A stretch of 52,669 nucleotides of DNA from Chitinophaga pinensis. GTDB lineage: Bacteria > Bacteroidota > Bacteroidia > Chitinophagales > Chitinophagaceae. The stretch lies in NCBI GenBank assembly GCA_945860605.1, contig CAMAQL010000005.1:1-52669 (forward strand), read 5' to 3'. The position numbers and the translations under genes were made by a program. The first letter of the stretch is position 1. Each line of letters begins with the position of its first letter. Under the pieces are notes generated by a model, which worked only from the letters and a program-made list of their open reading frames with translations, was not told where the DNA came from and made no database searches. Positions 26,081 to 37,333 of the stretch are shown in pieces.

Positions 26081-29011
26081 TTAAAACACGTTATAAGCAA
26101 AGCTTACATAGTACAATCCACCAATTGCTGGACTACCATGTGCAGTGTTATAATAAGTGTTCATAATATTGGTACCACCCATTTTAATCAAGGACTTGAT
26201 TGCAGGTAATTTGTAAGTTAATACAGCATCTAAAGTGTTGAAAGATGATACTTGACCTACTCCGAATGTACCTTCGTAAGTAAAGCCATCTTGGTAACGA
26301 TAGATTGCACTAAATCCTAAACGATTCTTTAATGCAAAACCACTATTATTCAATCCAACGTTTGCTCTCATTTGTGGCGTGTTGAAGTAAGAAATAAATC
26401 CTTCTTCTAAACCTCCAATTTTATCTCCATAAATACTACCATTCACAGTAAAGTTAGCAGGTAATATATAGTCTAATGAAAGACCCCATCCAGAAGTTTT
26501 TACTTTTTGAGTTGCATTAGTAGAGATAGAATAAGCGATACGCTTATCTGCAAATAATACATCTAGTGGACTAGGCGCTGCTGCATTTCTAGATTGTAAC
26601 ACAGTTACACCACTAATGAAGTTTTCATATGCACCAAAATAGTAATAGAAATCGATCAATAATTTTTTAGCCACTAAGCCCTTGTAACCCACTTCAAAAG
26701 AAGTCATAGACTCAGGCTTGAATTCTGGGAAGGCTTGTACTTTCAATAAACCTGGATTTGGAGCGCCTGCTAATGCAGAAGCACCAAACGCATTCACACT
26801 CGCTAAAGAATATGCAGGATTGGTATTGAATTTGTAGAAATTTCTTAACTGTGGCAAACCACCCATTAACCTTGTTCCACCACCTACCAATAAGTTGATC
26901 CACTGGTTTTGAGTCGTTGGGAAACGGTAAGCTGTTTGATAAGAAACACGTAAATTATGATCTTCTTCTAATTTCACAACCAAAGATGCTCTTGGTGTGA
27001 AACGACCTTGGAAGTTTTCATTTTTATCATAACGACCAGAGAATGAGATCTTAAATAAATCATCTAAGAAACGCTTAGACAATTGCGCATAAGCACCAGA
27101 CTCATTGATCTTAATATTTCCAGCTGTATCAGCAAACAAAGTACCCTGAGAATTCAATATAAATTGTCTTGTGCTTCCACCTACTAATAAATCAGCGTTG
27201 TACTTAGCTAAACCGAAAGCTTCTGTTAAATTGTATTGACCCTCAGCTGCACGCATAGAAGTTCTTTCTAAGAACATTGCACCACCTTGTGAAATTGGAG
27301 TGCTTACTAAAGATTGGAACATTGCATTGTTACCAAGGTAACCAGTTGGTCTTCCAACATCCGCGTTTGATCTAGCTCCTGCATGTGCAGCTTGTTGATT
27401 CAGACCAAGACTTAATAAAGTAGAATAAGTAGCAGCATAAGTAGGATACCAAGTTGTACTAGGTTTCCATGCTTCATTGAAATAACGTGCAGCAATAGTT
27501 GAATTAAAAGATGCACCAGAATTCTCTAAAGTTGTATACGCTCTAACGTACCAGTTTCTAGACTTTAATTCTAATTTATACTGACCCATGCTAAAATCCT
27601 TAATTGAATAACGGTCACTTCCTGTATACACCGTATTTCCAGAACCGTTGTAAGCAGCAAAAGATGCTTCTATATCGTCCGTGATTTTGTAGTGGATAGA
27701 CCCTTGGAATTTAACGTTCAATGCAGTTGGATCTACGACATCTTGTTCGGCATATCCTGTTCTACTTACATTCACATTATTAAAATATCCTCTTCTGTCA
27801 CCCCATAAGAAAGCAGCATTTGCACCTAAGGCAGCACCACCAGCACCTGTTAAGAATGCTTGGTAAGAAGCTAATGTCGGAAATGAAAGCGCTGCGTTAT
27901 ATAAACTATTAAAAGTGGCAGTACCTGCAGCAGAACCGAATGCACCAACTAAAGAAGCTAGTACACCACTTTTTACAGCAGTACCAACACCAGCTAAATT
28001 ACTTGTAGTTTCATCACCATAAAAGTTAACACCATCGTAGTTCGGATCAGATGCCCTGTTACCAGGAATAGTTTGACCCAATTGTGAACCAGTTGTTCTA
28101 GAATAGTTTTGATCACTATTCGCTCTCCAGTCATCAGCTTCTGTATATTGCATGCTGAATTTGTATGCAAAACGATCACCAATTTTCTTTGCATAACGAA
28201 CTGTCCAATCTTTATATGGAGCTAAAGGACGTTGTTTGTTATCAATGTGGTTGATACCTTGTTTTACTTGAAAACTTAAACCTTGGTATTTAAATGGATT
28301 TTTACTGTTAATCAAAACAGTACCGTTCATACCTCCTTGACCATATAATGCAGAAGATGCACCTGGTAATAATTCAATATTGTCTACGTCTAATTCTGTT
28401 AAACCAATAATACTAGCTACTGAGAAGTTCAAACCAGGCGCCTGGTTGTCCATTCCATCAACAAATTGATTTAGACGGCTGTTACCACTACCATTGAAAC
28501 CTCTTGTGCTAATACTTTTAAAAGTTAAACTGGCGATATTCACATCCACCCCTTTTAAAGTACCCAATAAGTCATAATAGTTAGCCACCGGTGCAGTCTT
28601 AATAGTTGCATTGCTAATTCTTTCAATCGTCACTGGAGATTCTAAAATACGCTCCGCAACTCTTGAAGCAGCAACAACCACTTCAGTACCTAGCGTAAAT
28701 GCTTGCTTTAAAGTCACATCCATTTTAGATGTTCCAGCATTCACCACCTGCTCTTGGCCTTCAAAACCTACCGAGCTAAAAACCAATGTATATGGTGCTT
28801 TTTGAGTTACATTTAATTTGAAATTTCCTTTATCATCTGTATAGGTTCCAACAGATGAGCCTTTCACTGTAACTGATACTGCAGCGATGGTTTCACCACT
28901 GGTTCCATTTTTTACAGTTCCTGTGATTGTTCCTGCATTTTGAGCCATTGCACTAATTGCAGTAAAAGCAACAGCACAAAAAAGACTAAAACGAGTTAGT
29001 AATCTTGTCAT
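26081..29011 (-). CDS. TonB-dependent receptor with carboxypeptidase-regulatory-like N-terminal domain
   Basis: Signal peptide, GTITGTVKNGTSGETIAAVSVTVKGSSVGTYTDDKGNF domain, plug (LLPGASSALYGQGGMNGTV), beta-barrel. ATG at 29011 preferred over 29044. Confidence 0.93.
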   Translation of the reverse strand: MTRLLTRFSLFCAVAFTAISAMAQNAGTITGTVKNGTSGETIAAVSVTVKGSSVGTYTDDKGNFKLNVTQKAPYTLVFSSVGFEGQEQVVNAGTSKMDVTLKQAFTLGTEVVVAASRVAERILESPVTIERISNATIKTAPVANYYDLLGTLKGVDVNIASLTFKSISTRGFNGSGNSRLNQFVDGMDNQAPGLNFSVASIIGLTELDVDNIELLPGASSALYGQGGMNGTVLINSKNPFKYQGLSFQVKQGINHIDNKQRPLAPYKDWTVRYAKKIGDRFAYKFSMQYTEADDWRANSDQNYSRTTGSQLGQTIPGNRASDPNYDGVNFYGDETTSNLAGVGTAVKSGVLASLVGAFGSAAGTATFNSLYNAALSFPTLASYQAFLTGAGGAALGANAAFLWGDRRGYFNNVNVSRTGYAEQDVVDPTALNVKFQGSIHYKITDDIEASFAAYNGSGNTVYTGSDRYSIKDFSMGQYKLELKSRNWYVRAYTTLENSGASFNSTIAARYFNEAWKPSTTWYPTYAATYSTLLSLGLNQQAAHAGARSNADVGRPTGYLGNNAMFQSLVSTPISQGGAMFLERTSMRAAEGQYNLTEAFGLAKYNADLLVGGSTRQFILNSQGTLFADTAGNIKINESGAYAQLSKRFLDDLFKISFSGRYDKNENFQGRFTPRASLVVKLEEDHNLRVSYQTAYRFPTTQNQWINLLVGGGTRLMGGLPQLRNFYKFNTNPAYSLASVNAFGASALAGAPNPGLLKVQAFPEFKPESMTSFEVGYKGLVAKKLLIDFYYYFGAYENFISGVTVLQSRNAAAPSPLDVLFADKRIAYSISTNATQKVKTSGWGLSLDYILPANFTVNGSIYGDKIGGLEEGFISYFNTPQMRANVGLNNSGFALKNRLGFSAIYRYQDGFTYEGTFGVGQVSSFNTLDAVLTYKLPAIKSLIKMGGTNIMNTYYNTAHGSPAIGGLYYVSFAYNVF

Positions 29012-29098
29012 AATAAATTGTTTTTTAATTGAATTGTATCTCAAAATACCAAATTGTTAGCAAATCAGAAAAAATTATCAAAATACTGTTAAAATTTT

Positions 29099-29106
29099 TA
29101 TTTTCG
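29099..29106 (+). promoter_or_regulatory. Candidate -7 box of purC (implies near-leaderless mRNA)
   Basis: TATTTTCG ending 4 nt before ATG at 29111. Confidence 0.4.
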
Positions 29107-29110
29107 TAGC

Positions 29111-30043
29111 ATGAACCCAACCACGATCCCCGGCCTAATAAATACCTACCACGGTAAGGTAAGAGACGTCTATTACATTGAAAATGAACTACTTGTAATG
29201 ATAGCAAGTGATCGTATCTCTGCATTTGACGTCATTTTGCCTAAGCCAATCCCTTATAAAGGACAGGTTTTAAACCAAATTGCTGCCTATATGCTCGAAG
29301 CCACCAAGGATATTTGTCCAAATTGGCTCATTAGCACCCCTGCCCCAAATGTGGCCATTGGTCAAAAATGCACCCCATTTAAGATCGAAATGGTCGTAAG
29401 AGGCAATTTAGTAGGACATGCATGGAGAACTTACCAGGCTGGCGGGAGGACACTTTGCGGCGTAACACTACCGGAAGGACTAAAAGAAAATGACTATTTC
29501 CCATCTCCTATCATCACCCCTTCTACTAAAGCAAGTGAAGGACATGATGAAGATATTTCAAAGGAAGCTATCATTGCCGAGGGGTTAGCTTCTGCAGAAG
29601 ATTGGGCCATTTTAGAAAAATATGCCCTAGCCTTATTTGAAAGAGGAAAAGCCATTGCTGCAAAAAGAGGCTTGATTTTAGTAGATACAAAATATGAGTT
29701 TGGGAAGATTGGGGACACCATTTATTTAATGGATGAAATTCATACCCCTGATTCATCGAGGTATTTTTATGCAGATGGATTTGAAGCAAGACAAGCTAGC
29801 CAAGAAAAGCAAAAACAACTAAGCAAGGAATTTGTAAGAGAATGGTTGATTGAAAACAATTTTATGGGCAAGGAAGGACAAACAGTGCCAGCTATGTCTG
29901 AAGAGTGGATTCAAACCATTTCAAAAAGATATATAGAATTGTATGAGCAAATCATTGGAGCAACTTTTCAACCTGAACCAAAATCAGAAGCTGAGACTTT
30001 TCAATTGATTCAAAATGCATTGAATAATTTAGGAATACAATAA
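29111..30043 (+). CDS. purC: Phosphoribosylaminoimidazole-succinocarboxamide synthase
   Basis: 310 aa; [52 protein letters not shown]. Confidence 0.96.
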   Translation: MNPTTIPGLINTYHGKVRDVYYIENELLVMIASDRISAFDVILPKPIPYKGQVLNQIAAYMLEATKDICPNWLISTPAPNVAIGQKCTPFKIEMVVRGNLVGHAWRTYQAGGRTLCGVTLPEGLKENDYFPSPIITPSTKASEGHDEDISKEAIIAEGLASAEDWAILEKYALALFERGKAIAAKRGLILVDTKYEFGKIGDTIYLMDEIHTPDSSRYFYADGFEARQASQEKQKQLSKEFVREWLIENNFMGKEGQTVPAMSEEWIQTISKRYIELYEQIIGATFQPEPKSEAETFQLIQNALNNLGIQ

Positions 30044-30075
30044 AAAAAATCCCGGCCTTGGTCGGGATTTTTTTT
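30042..30075. terminator. Bidirectional terminator between purC and trhO
   Basis: aaaaaaaatcccggccttggtcgggatttttttt. Confidence 0.85.
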
Positions 30076-30088
30076 GCAATCATTTATT

Positions 30089-31138
30089 TTATTTGACTTC
30101 AATATCAATCCCGAGTCTTGGTCTTAATCTTTCTTTGGCTTTATTAAATACCTGCATACCTTTTTTTACTCCTTTTCTCAATGCCTCTTGTGCTTCTAGC
30201 GGTAAATGATAGACTTCTTTACATGCACTTGTGCAACATCCATCAAATGATTTTGCACAAGCATCGCATTGTATAAAAAGCAAATGACAAGCATCGTTTT
30301 TGCAATTGGTATGGGTATCTGCAGGCTTACCACACTGGTGACAACTTGCAATAATATCATCGGTAATTTGCTCCCCTAACCGATCGTCAAAGACGAAATT
30401 TTTTCCTTTGAATTTACTTTCTAATCCCGCCGCTCTTATTTGATTGGCATAATGAATGACACCGCCTTCTAAATGATACACATTTTTGAAACCCTCATGT
30501 AGCATATACGCACTTGCTTTCTCGCAACGTATCCCACCAGTACAATACATGATAATATTTTTATCCTTATGAGGCTGCATCATTTCTGCGGCCATCGGTA
30601 ACTGGTCTCTAAAAGTATCAGATGGGATTTCAATGGCATTGTCAAAATGTCCTACTTCATATTCATAATGATTGCGCATATCTATCACAATGGTATCTGG
30701 CAGTGCCAATAATTGATTCATTTGCTCCGCATTCACGTATTTCCCTTTGTTCTCCATACTAAAATTGGAATCCTCAATGCCGTCAGCCACTACTTTTTCT
30801 CTTACTTTTATTTTCAATACCCAAAAACTTTTACCATTGTCATTCACCGCATTATTTAATCGGATTCCATCCAATGCCTTCATTGAAAAAAGATAAGCTT
30901 TGAAGGCTTCAAATAAATGCGTGGGTACACTAATTTGTGCATTGATCCCCTCTGTCGCAATATAGATTCGTCCAAATACCTGCATTGCATTCAATGCTTG
31001 GTACATGTCATCTCTAAATTTAGCTGGATCTTGAATTGTAAAATACTGGTAAAAACTAATCGTGGTTCTATCGAAAGCCTCTTCGTATAGTTTTTGTTTC
31101 AACTCCTTGTTTGAAACACGGTTGTGCAGTTGTGCCAT
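30089..31138 (-). CDS. trhO: tRNA uridine(34) hydroxylase / rhodanese-related sulfurtransferase
   Basis: 349 aa; [32 protein letters not shown], Cys-rich C-terminus. Confidence 0.93.
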   Translation of the reverse strand: MAQLHNRVSNKELKQKLYEEAFDRTTISFYQYFTIQDPAKFRDDMYQALNAMQVFGRIYIATEGINAQISVPTHLFEAFKAYLFSMKALDGIRLNNAVNDNGKSFWVLKIKVREKVVADGIEDSNFSMENKGKYVNAEQMNQLLALPDTIVIDMRNHYEYEVGHFDNAIEIPSDTFRDQLPMAAEMMQPHKDKNIIMYCTGGIRCEKASAYMLHEGFKNVYHLEGGVIHYANQIRAAGLESKFKGKNFVFDDRLGEQITDDIIASCHQCGKPADTHTNCKNDACHLLFIQCDACAKSFDGCCTSACKEVYHLPLEAQEALRKGVKKGMQVFNKAKERLRPRLGIDIEVK

Positions 31139-31193
31139 ATGGATTTAATTTAAGCTCAATTACAGATTAAGCAAATTGACCCCAAAGGTAAAC

Positions 31194-31544
31194 TTATTCA
31201 GGCTTCCTAACAAAAGATCCAGTTAGAGAAGCAAGTCCGCCTAACAAAGCACCCACTAATGCAGTCACCGCAATTAAAGCGATGTATGAACCTCCTAATG
31301 GAAGGATCTGAGCTACTTTGGTCGATAGAATATGGTTATTTGCTAAGTCAATCCCAAAAGCTAAGCCAGCCCACAAAGCACCCACACCAAGTGCACCGGC
31401 AATGAAAGATTGTAAAGGCTTAATGGGCAATGCAATGGCAATGATTAAATTGGTTACTACAAAACTCCACCAAGGCAAATTTCCGTAGATACCAATTGCA
31501 TAGGTCACTAATGCTACTAATACTATTAAAAGAATAAATTTCAT
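31194..31544 (-). CDS. Small integral membrane protein, hypothetical
   Basis: 116 aa, three to four predicted TM segments. Confidence 0.75.
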   Translation of the reverse strand: MKFILLIVLVALVTYAIGIYGNLPWWSFVVTNLIIAIALPIKPLQSFIAGALGVGALWAGLAFGIDLANNHILSTKVAQILPLGGSYIALIAVTALVGALLGGLASLTGSFVRKPE

Positions 31545-31573
31545 ATGAATTTTTTTAAGTTGATCTTTTAATA

Positions 31574-34057
31574 TTAAGCAACGGATTTTTTAAATTGAAT
31601 ATGCCATTTTGTTCGCTCATGTTGCTTTAATTTTTCTTTAGGCAAGAATAGCAATCTATAATATTTACCTGCCGCCCAATAATTAATAAAGCTATCATAA
31701 TAAGGACTGCCTGGGTTACCACTCTGTCCTCCTGGGTACAATCCATAAGCTTCAATTTCATCCGTCAAATGCACCACCATTCTCCAACTTGGTCCATTAT
31801 TTTCTCCAGTGGCATTAATAATATTCGTACCTCCTCCAATGGATAAATTTAATCTACTCAGGACTGGTATCTTAGTAAGGTGTAAAACCCTTGTAGCTTT
31901 AAATGTTTCCCAACTTAATTTATTTTCTTTTTCTAATGCAAGACATTTTAAGGTCGCTTTTTCAATTCCAATTCGAACTTGATCTTTCAAGCTTTCCACT
32001 TTGTCTTTTGTTCGGATATCATCCGCTACCCTATAATTAGAATCACGATTCATTTGTTCTAATAAAACAAATGACTCAGGTTTAGTCAATGGAATCAATG
32101 CGCCTGCTAATTCATCTCCCCAAACTGCATTCTCCACACTATCCCAAATCAATTTAAAAATGGTGATGCCTTTTTCTGAAGGATCATTGTATAAATTCCA
32201 TTGCGTCATCATTCCAACCATTCTTTGTGCCTCAGTACTTAATGTATTCATCTCCACAAACTTCATTAAAGCGGGTCTTGCTTGCTGGGCAAAAACATTG
32301 TAATTATTTGTTTGCAACGCTTGCATATCTTGAGCAGTCACTTGTGTCCTTCCAGTTAATTGTTGATTGACGCTAATGCCTCTATATAAAGGAAAGGAAC
32401 TTGCAGTGCCTAAATAATATGGATAGCTTGCATCGGTAGATTTTTGATTGGCACTACTTACAAAACCACGAGCAGGATTTAAGATCATTGGATTTTCTTG
32501 GAAAGGAATGATGCCCTGCCAGTCATATGCACTATCTGTTCCAGGCATGATAAAGTCACCTTGTCGATCCCATCTTGCAACAAAGTCGCCTTGTTGTTTA
32601 ATGGCGATATCTCCAGTTTTAGTGGCAACCACAAAATTTTGTCCAGGGCATTTCCATAATTGAATTGCTTTGGAATAATCATCAATATTTTTTGCACGAT
32701 TTAATTGGTAAAAAGTTTCTACTCCAGTTGAAGCATTGTGTGCAGTCCATTTTACTGCAAGGTTTCTGCCATTGGACTGTGAATTTTGATAATAGGCATC
32801 AAACATCACAGGTCCATAATGACTCATGGCAATATTTTCAATCACATCTGCACTGTCTTTCACTTTAATCACCTCTACTCTCTTGGTCACCGACTTCCAA
32901 TTACCATTAAACCAATATTCATTTTGTGTGGTATCTTTAAATTTTAATTCATAATAGTCTAATACATCACGTCCTGCATTGGTCACACCCCAGGCTAAGC
33001 TATCATTGAATCCTATGATCACTGCTGGAGATCCAGGAAAACTTGCGCCGTAAGTGCTATGTGTAGGTGTCGTGATTTGAACCTCGTACCATAACGAAGG
33101 TAAGTTCAAACCCAAATGCGGATCACTTGCTAAAATGGGTCTGCCTGACTTTGTCATTGTTCCACCAACTGCCCAGTTATTACTTCCATTATTAGGATCC
33201 GGTGCTTCTGGCGATTCAACTAATTTTGCAATATCTACTTGTTGTGTTTTTTTCAAATAAACCATATCAGATTCCAATGGTTTTATTGGAACAATACTTG
33301 GTTCGGCATAAGTGGTACCAATTGGAATAATTGGATCCAAAGAATCTTGTTGATTGGTATACAATTGATCAAATAAATCATACCCTAAATAATCTCTTGT
33401 ATTGGTCAATTGCAAATCTGCACTTGCAGATCTTCCTGTCAAATCATAGGACATGAACATCAAGAACAAATAGGTCTTTTTAGGCGTCCAGCTTTCTGGC
33501 TCAAAATTCATCAACTTATATTCAAAAGGCACATCCTCAGGTGCTAATTGTTTTAGGTAAGCATTGACACCAGCAGTGTAAGCATCCACAGTCGCTTTCA
33601 TTACTGGATTCTTTTCATTGATATAGGCTTCTGTCTGCTCTGCACCATACACCATGCCTAATCTTCTGAAAAAACGATCTATGGATAATTTATCTGCCCC
33701 TGCTACTTCGCTCAATCTTCCGGCAGCCACACGAGTTTGAAAGTCCATCTGCCATAATCTGTATTTTGCGTGCAAGTAACCTTGCACATAATAAGCATCT
33801 TCATCATTGTCTGCATAAATATGTGGGACTAATCGGTCATCCATATACACATCTACATCCCCTTTCAAATCATTGGCAAGGATGGATGCATCAAAATTGG
33901 TATTGACTTTTTCTGCATTTTTCCAAAACCCATGTTGAGGCGATAAAAAATAGCCCAGTCTTGGTGCTTTAGTTCCCCCTAATTTTAATTGGATATTGAG
34001 CGTAAAAACAAGCCCAGCTGTTACAGTCGCTGACACTAAAAATGGTACAATGCGCAT
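31574..34057 (-). CDS. Penicillin acylase family protein (Ntn hydrolase)
   Basis: 827 aa; GSNNWAVGGTMTKSGRPILASDPHLGLNLPSLWYEV, catalytic Ser after processing site. Confidence 0.93.
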   Translation of the reverse strand: MRIVPFLVSATVTAGLVFTLNIQLKLGGTKAPRLGYFLSPQHGFWKNAEKVNTNFDASILANDLKGDVDVYMDDRLVPHIYADNDEDAYYVQGYLHAKYRLWQMDFQTRVAAGRLSEVAGADKLSIDRFFRRLGMVYGAEQTEAYINEKNPVMKATVDAYTAGVNAYLKQLAPEDVPFEYKLMNFEPESWTPKKTYLFLMFMSYDLTGRSASADLQLTNTRDYLGYDLFDQLYTNQQDSLDPIIPIGTTYAEPSIVPIKPLESDMVYLKKTQQVDIAKLVESPEAPDPNNGSNNWAVGGTMTKSGRPILASDPHLGLNLPSLWYEVQITTPTHSTYGASFPGSPAVIIGFNDSLAWGVTNAGRDVLDYYELKFKDTTQNEYWFNGNWKSVTKRVEVIKVKDSADVIENIAMSHYGPVMFDAYYQNSQSNGRNLAVKWTAHNASTGVETFYQLNRAKNIDDYSKAIQLWKCPGQNFVVATKTGDIAIKQQGDFVARWDRQGDFIMPGTDSAYDWQGIIPFQENPMILNPARGFVSSANQKSTDASYPYYLGTASSFPLYRGISVNQQLTGRTQVTAQDMQALQTNNYNVFAQQARPALMKFVEMNTLSTEAQRMVGMMTQWNLYNDPSEKGITIFKLIWDSVENAVWGDELAGALIPLTKPESFVLLEQMNRDSNYRVADDIRTKDKVESLKDQVRIGIEKATLKCLALEKENKLSWETFKATRVLHLTKIPVLSRLNLSIGGGTNIINATGENNGPSWRMVVHLTDEIEAYGLYPGGQSGNPGSPYYDSFINYWAAGKYYRLLFLPKEKLKQHERTKWHIQFKKSVA

Positions 34058-34086
34058 GGCAGTAATTTAGACCTCTAATGTAGCAA

Positions 34087-35088
34087 TTATTTGCTTAAGC
34101 TGGCCTTAAAAAATGCTAAATGGTCTTGAAGAGATAGTGTTGGATATGTAGCTAACAATGTTTCCGTTTTAAGGATGCAGGATTCAAGGAATTTTTGATG
34201 TTCTGCAGATCCAAGGAAAAAAGGTTTATGATTCATTGCTAATTGAAGTTCAGCAACTTGTTTCATGATAGCTTGTGTTTTGTGGTCCATATAGGTCTCC
34301 ACCAATTTATCCCATACATAACCAGAGGCGGCAAAATTTGGATGCACCAAGTCTTCTGCGTAAAATCGGTAATCTCTTAAATCGTCCATCACATATTCGT
34401 ATGCTGGAAAATAATCCACCCCATTGCATTGATGCACTAATTCATGTACTGCATGAATTAAAACTGCTTTACTACGGTTGTTTTCTATCAAGCCTTCCCT
34501 TAAATGTCGAACAGGACTAATGGTAAATGTGATATGCAATTTTGGATTAAAAGCATGCAAACGATTCACCAAATCATGTAGATTTTCTAATAAAGTATTT
34601 GGCTGCATCAAGGATTTATAAAACCAATTGATTGGCCCTTTATGATTATTGGCAACCACTTGCCCATTTCCCAAAGGTGCATCATTGGTCAAATGGTACA
34701 ACCAAGCAGACCCTAATGTAATGACCAATCGATTCGCTGATTTTAAAAAATCATGCGCAGATAAAATGGTGCTATTGATATTTTCTAATGCCGCTGCCTT
34801 CTCTACAGCAGAAAAACGACTATGATGGTGCCAGCTATGCCAAAGCCCATTGTGTTGAAATAAATCATCCACTTGATACATTCTCTTATCCATGATCTCG
34901 GTCAATGTGGTAACAACGCTTACCGGATTAAATAAGATACCATATGGATTCTCAGACAGCTCAAATAAATGTGTCTTAAATTTTGCGCCAATATTTTCTG
35001 TAAAACAGGAGCCAATTAATAGGAGCTTATCCCCATATGCTATGGAATCCTTAGAGGGCTTTGCGTCTAATGTTAATTTAAATTTCAT
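34087..35088 (-). CDS. GSCFA domain-containing protein
   Basis: 333 aa; LLIGSCFTENIGAKF, NPYGILFNPVSV, TLGSAWLY, HPNFAASGYV. Confidence 0.92.
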   Translation of the reverse strand: MKFKLTLDAKPSKDSIAYGDKLLLIGSCFTENIGAKFKTHLFELSENPYGILFNPVSVVTTLTEIMDKRMYQVDDLFQHNGLWHSWHHHSRFSAVEKAAALENINSTILSAHDFLKSANRLVITLGSAWLYHLTNDAPLGNGQVVANNHKGPINWFYKSLMQPNTLLENLHDLVNRLHAFNPKLHITFTISPVRHLREGLIENNRSKAVLIHAVHELVHQCNGVDYFPAYEYVMDDLRDYRFYAEDLVHPNFAASGYVWDKLVETYMDHKTQAIMKQVAELQLAMNHKPFFLGSAEHQKFLESCILKTETLLATYPTLSLQDHLAFFKASLSK

Positions 35089-35924
35089 TTGAACAATCTT
35101 TGCTTCATGGATTCGTACAAGACAATACCAGCAGCAACGGATACATTATAGGAATCAAAATTTGTCGCCATTGGAATCTTGAAAAAATAATCTGCAGCCT
35201 TGGCTAAATAAGGTTGTACTCCTTTCCCTTCATCGCCCATAATGATACAACTTGGAATGGTTAAATCTAATTCATGTACATTTTTATCTGCACGCATTTC
35301 ACTGGTAAAAACTTGAATGCCGTTCATGTGTAAATCATCTACCGCTTTTAATAAACTAGTCACGCGAACAACATGAATATGTTCCAATGCACCTGCGCTG
35401 CTTTTAAAAGCTTCTTCATTCAATGCGCCAACACCTTTGTCAGGAATGATTAGCGCTTGCGCACCACAACAATGTATACTTCTACAAATGGCACCAATAT
35501 TACGTACATCGGTGACCCCATCTAACATCATAAATAAAGGAACCTCTCCTTTTGCAACTACAAAGTCAATCACTTCTTGTAGGTCTAAATATTTTACAGT
35601 GGAGATAAATGCAAGTACGCCTTGGTGATTTGCTTTGGTCATGCCGTTGAGCTTTTCAATAGGCACTAATTGAACAGGAATGGTATGCGTTTTTGCAAAT
35701 TGTTTTATCTCATCTAAGCCTTCCCCTTGTGCATTTTTTTGTAGTAATATTTTTTCAATATTCGCGCCAGCATTCAATGATTCAATCAATGGTTGACGAC
35801 CAATAATAAATTTACGTTCTGTGGTAAAACTTGGCCTAGGGCTAAATTTTCTTTGTCCTGTAAATTTTCTTTCTGGCCTTCCAGATCGATCTGGTCGTTC
35901 CGGTCTGTCGTTTCTTTCTTGCAT
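35085..35924 (-). CDS. rlmB: 23S rRNA (guanosine-2'-O-)-methyltransferase RlmB-like (SpoU family)
   Basis: 279 aa; IGRQPLIESLNAG, LDGVTDVRNIGAICRS, IIMGDEGKGV, NVSVAAGIVLYE. Confidence 0.92.
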   Translation of the reverse strand: MQERNDRPERPDRSGRPERKFTGQRKFSPRPSFTTERKFIIGRQPLIESLNAGANIEKILLQKNAQGEGLDEIKQFAKTHTIPVQLVPIEKLNGMTKANHQGVLAFISTVKYLDLQEVIDFVVAKGEVPLFMMLDGVTDVRNIGAICRSIHCCGAQALIIPDKGVGALNEEAFKSSAGALEHIHVVRVTSLLKAVDDLHMNGIQVFTSEMRADKNVHELDLTIPSCIIMGDEGKGVQPYLAKAADYFFKIPMATNFDSYNVSVAAGIVLYESMKQRLFK

Positions 35925-35945
35925 GGGTCAAAGTTATGGATTAAA

Positions 35946-35984
35946 ATAAAAATCCCGTCCCAATTTGTGTCGAGACGGGATCTT
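35946..35984 (-). terminator. Terminator of metK
   Basis: ATCCCGTC (35952-35959) / GACGGGAT (35974-35981) with T-rich tract on the reverse strand. Confidence 0.7.
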
Positions 35985-35999
35985 CATTCAATCAATGAT

Positions 36000-37253
36000 T
36001 TATTTTAAACCAAAGGCTTTTTTAACCTTGGAGACATAATCTAATTTCTCCCAAGTGAATAACTCCACTTTCATCACCTTCTTTTTACCGTCTGGCGTAG
36101 TGAATGTTTTAGTCACTGTCTCGTTCTTACGACCCATGTGGCCATAAGCAGCAGTCTCACTGTACATTGGTGTTCTTAACTTTAATCTTTGCTCAATAAA
36201 GTAAGGACGCATATCAAAAATGCCTTCTACCAACTTACCTATTTGACCATCTGTCATTTTTACTTTAGCCGTGCCGTAAGTGTTTACGTTAATAGATGTT
36301 GGCTTAGCCACACCAATCGCGTAAGACACCTGTACCAACACTTCAGAAGCCACACCAGCAGCCACTAAGTTCTTCGCAATATGACGTGTTGCATAAGCAG
36401 CAGAACGGTCTACCTTGCTTGGATCCTTACCAGAGAAAGCACCACCACCGTGTGCACCCTTACCACCGTAAGTGTCAACGATGATCTTACGACCAGTCAA
36501 ACCAGTGTCACCATGCGGTCCACCAATTACGAACTTTCCTGTAGGGTTAATATGGTACTTAATATCCTTGTTAAATAACTTAGCGTATTTCTTGTACTTC
36601 GCTTGTACTCTTGGAATCAAAATTTCAATGATGTCCTTTTTAATTTTAGCTAACATCTTTCCTTCTGCATCAAAATCATCATGTTGAGTAGAAACCACGA
36701 TCGCGTCAATTCTCACAGGCTGGTTCTTGTCGTTGTACTCTAATGTTACTTGAGATTTTGCATCTGGACGTAAATATTTAATCGCCTTGTTCTCTCTTCT
36801 TAATGCAGCTAATTCAATTAGAATTTTATGCGCTAAGTCTAAAGCGAGTGGCATTAAGTCTTCTGTTTCATTGGTTGCGTAACCAAACATCATCCCTTGG
36901 TCACCAGCACCTTGCTCTTCCTTCTTCTTTTTATCCACCCCTTGGTTGATATCTGCAGATTGTTCGTGAATCGCACTTAATACACCACAGCTATCCGCTT
37001 CAAACATATATTCACTCTTCGTGTAACCAATTTTCTTGATCACATCACGTGCAATCGTTTGAACATCTAAGTACGCTTTAGATTTTACTTCACCAGCCAA
37101 GATCACTTGACCTGTAGTTACTAAAGTTTCACAAGCCACTTTTGATTGTGGATCAAATGCTAAAAAGTTGTCGATCAATGCGTCAGAAATCTGATCCGCT
37201 ATTTTGTCTGGATGTCCTTCAGAAACACTCTCAGAAGTAAATAAATAAGGCAT
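36000..37253 (-). CDS. metK: S-adenosylmethionine synthetase
   Basis: 417 aa; [51 protein letters not shown]. Confidence 0.97.
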   Translation of the reverse strand: MPYLFTSESVSEGHPDKIADQISDALIDNFLAFDPQSKVACETLVTTGQVILAGEVKSKAYLDVQTIARDVIKKIGYTKSEYMFEADSCGVLSAIHEQSADINQGVDKKKKEEQGAGDQGMMFGYATNETEDLMPLALDLAHKILIELAALRRENKAIKYLRPDAKSQVTLEYNDKNQPVRIDAIVVSTQHDDFDAEGKMLAKIKKDIIEILIPRVQAKYKKYAKLFNKDIKYHINPTGKFVIGGPHGDTGLTGRKIIVDTYGGKGAHGGGAFSGKDPSKVDRSAAYATRHIAKNLVAAGVASEVLVQVSYAIGVAKPTSINVNTYGTAKVKMTDGQIGKLVEGIFDMRPYFIEQRLKLRTPMYSETAAYGHMGRKNETVTKTFTTPDGKKKVMKVELFTWEKLDYVSKVKKAFGLK

Positions 37254-37284
37254 ATTGTTTTATTTAGATGTTTATTGTGTGGTG

Positions 37285-37292
37285 CAAATATA
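37285..37292 (-). promoter_or_regulatory. Candidate -7 box of metK
   Basis: Reverse strand TATATTTG, about 31 nt before ATG. Confidence 0.45.
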
Positions 37293-37333
37293 TAAAATAA
37301 TCGTAATTATTATAGATTGAATTATGGATTGGA

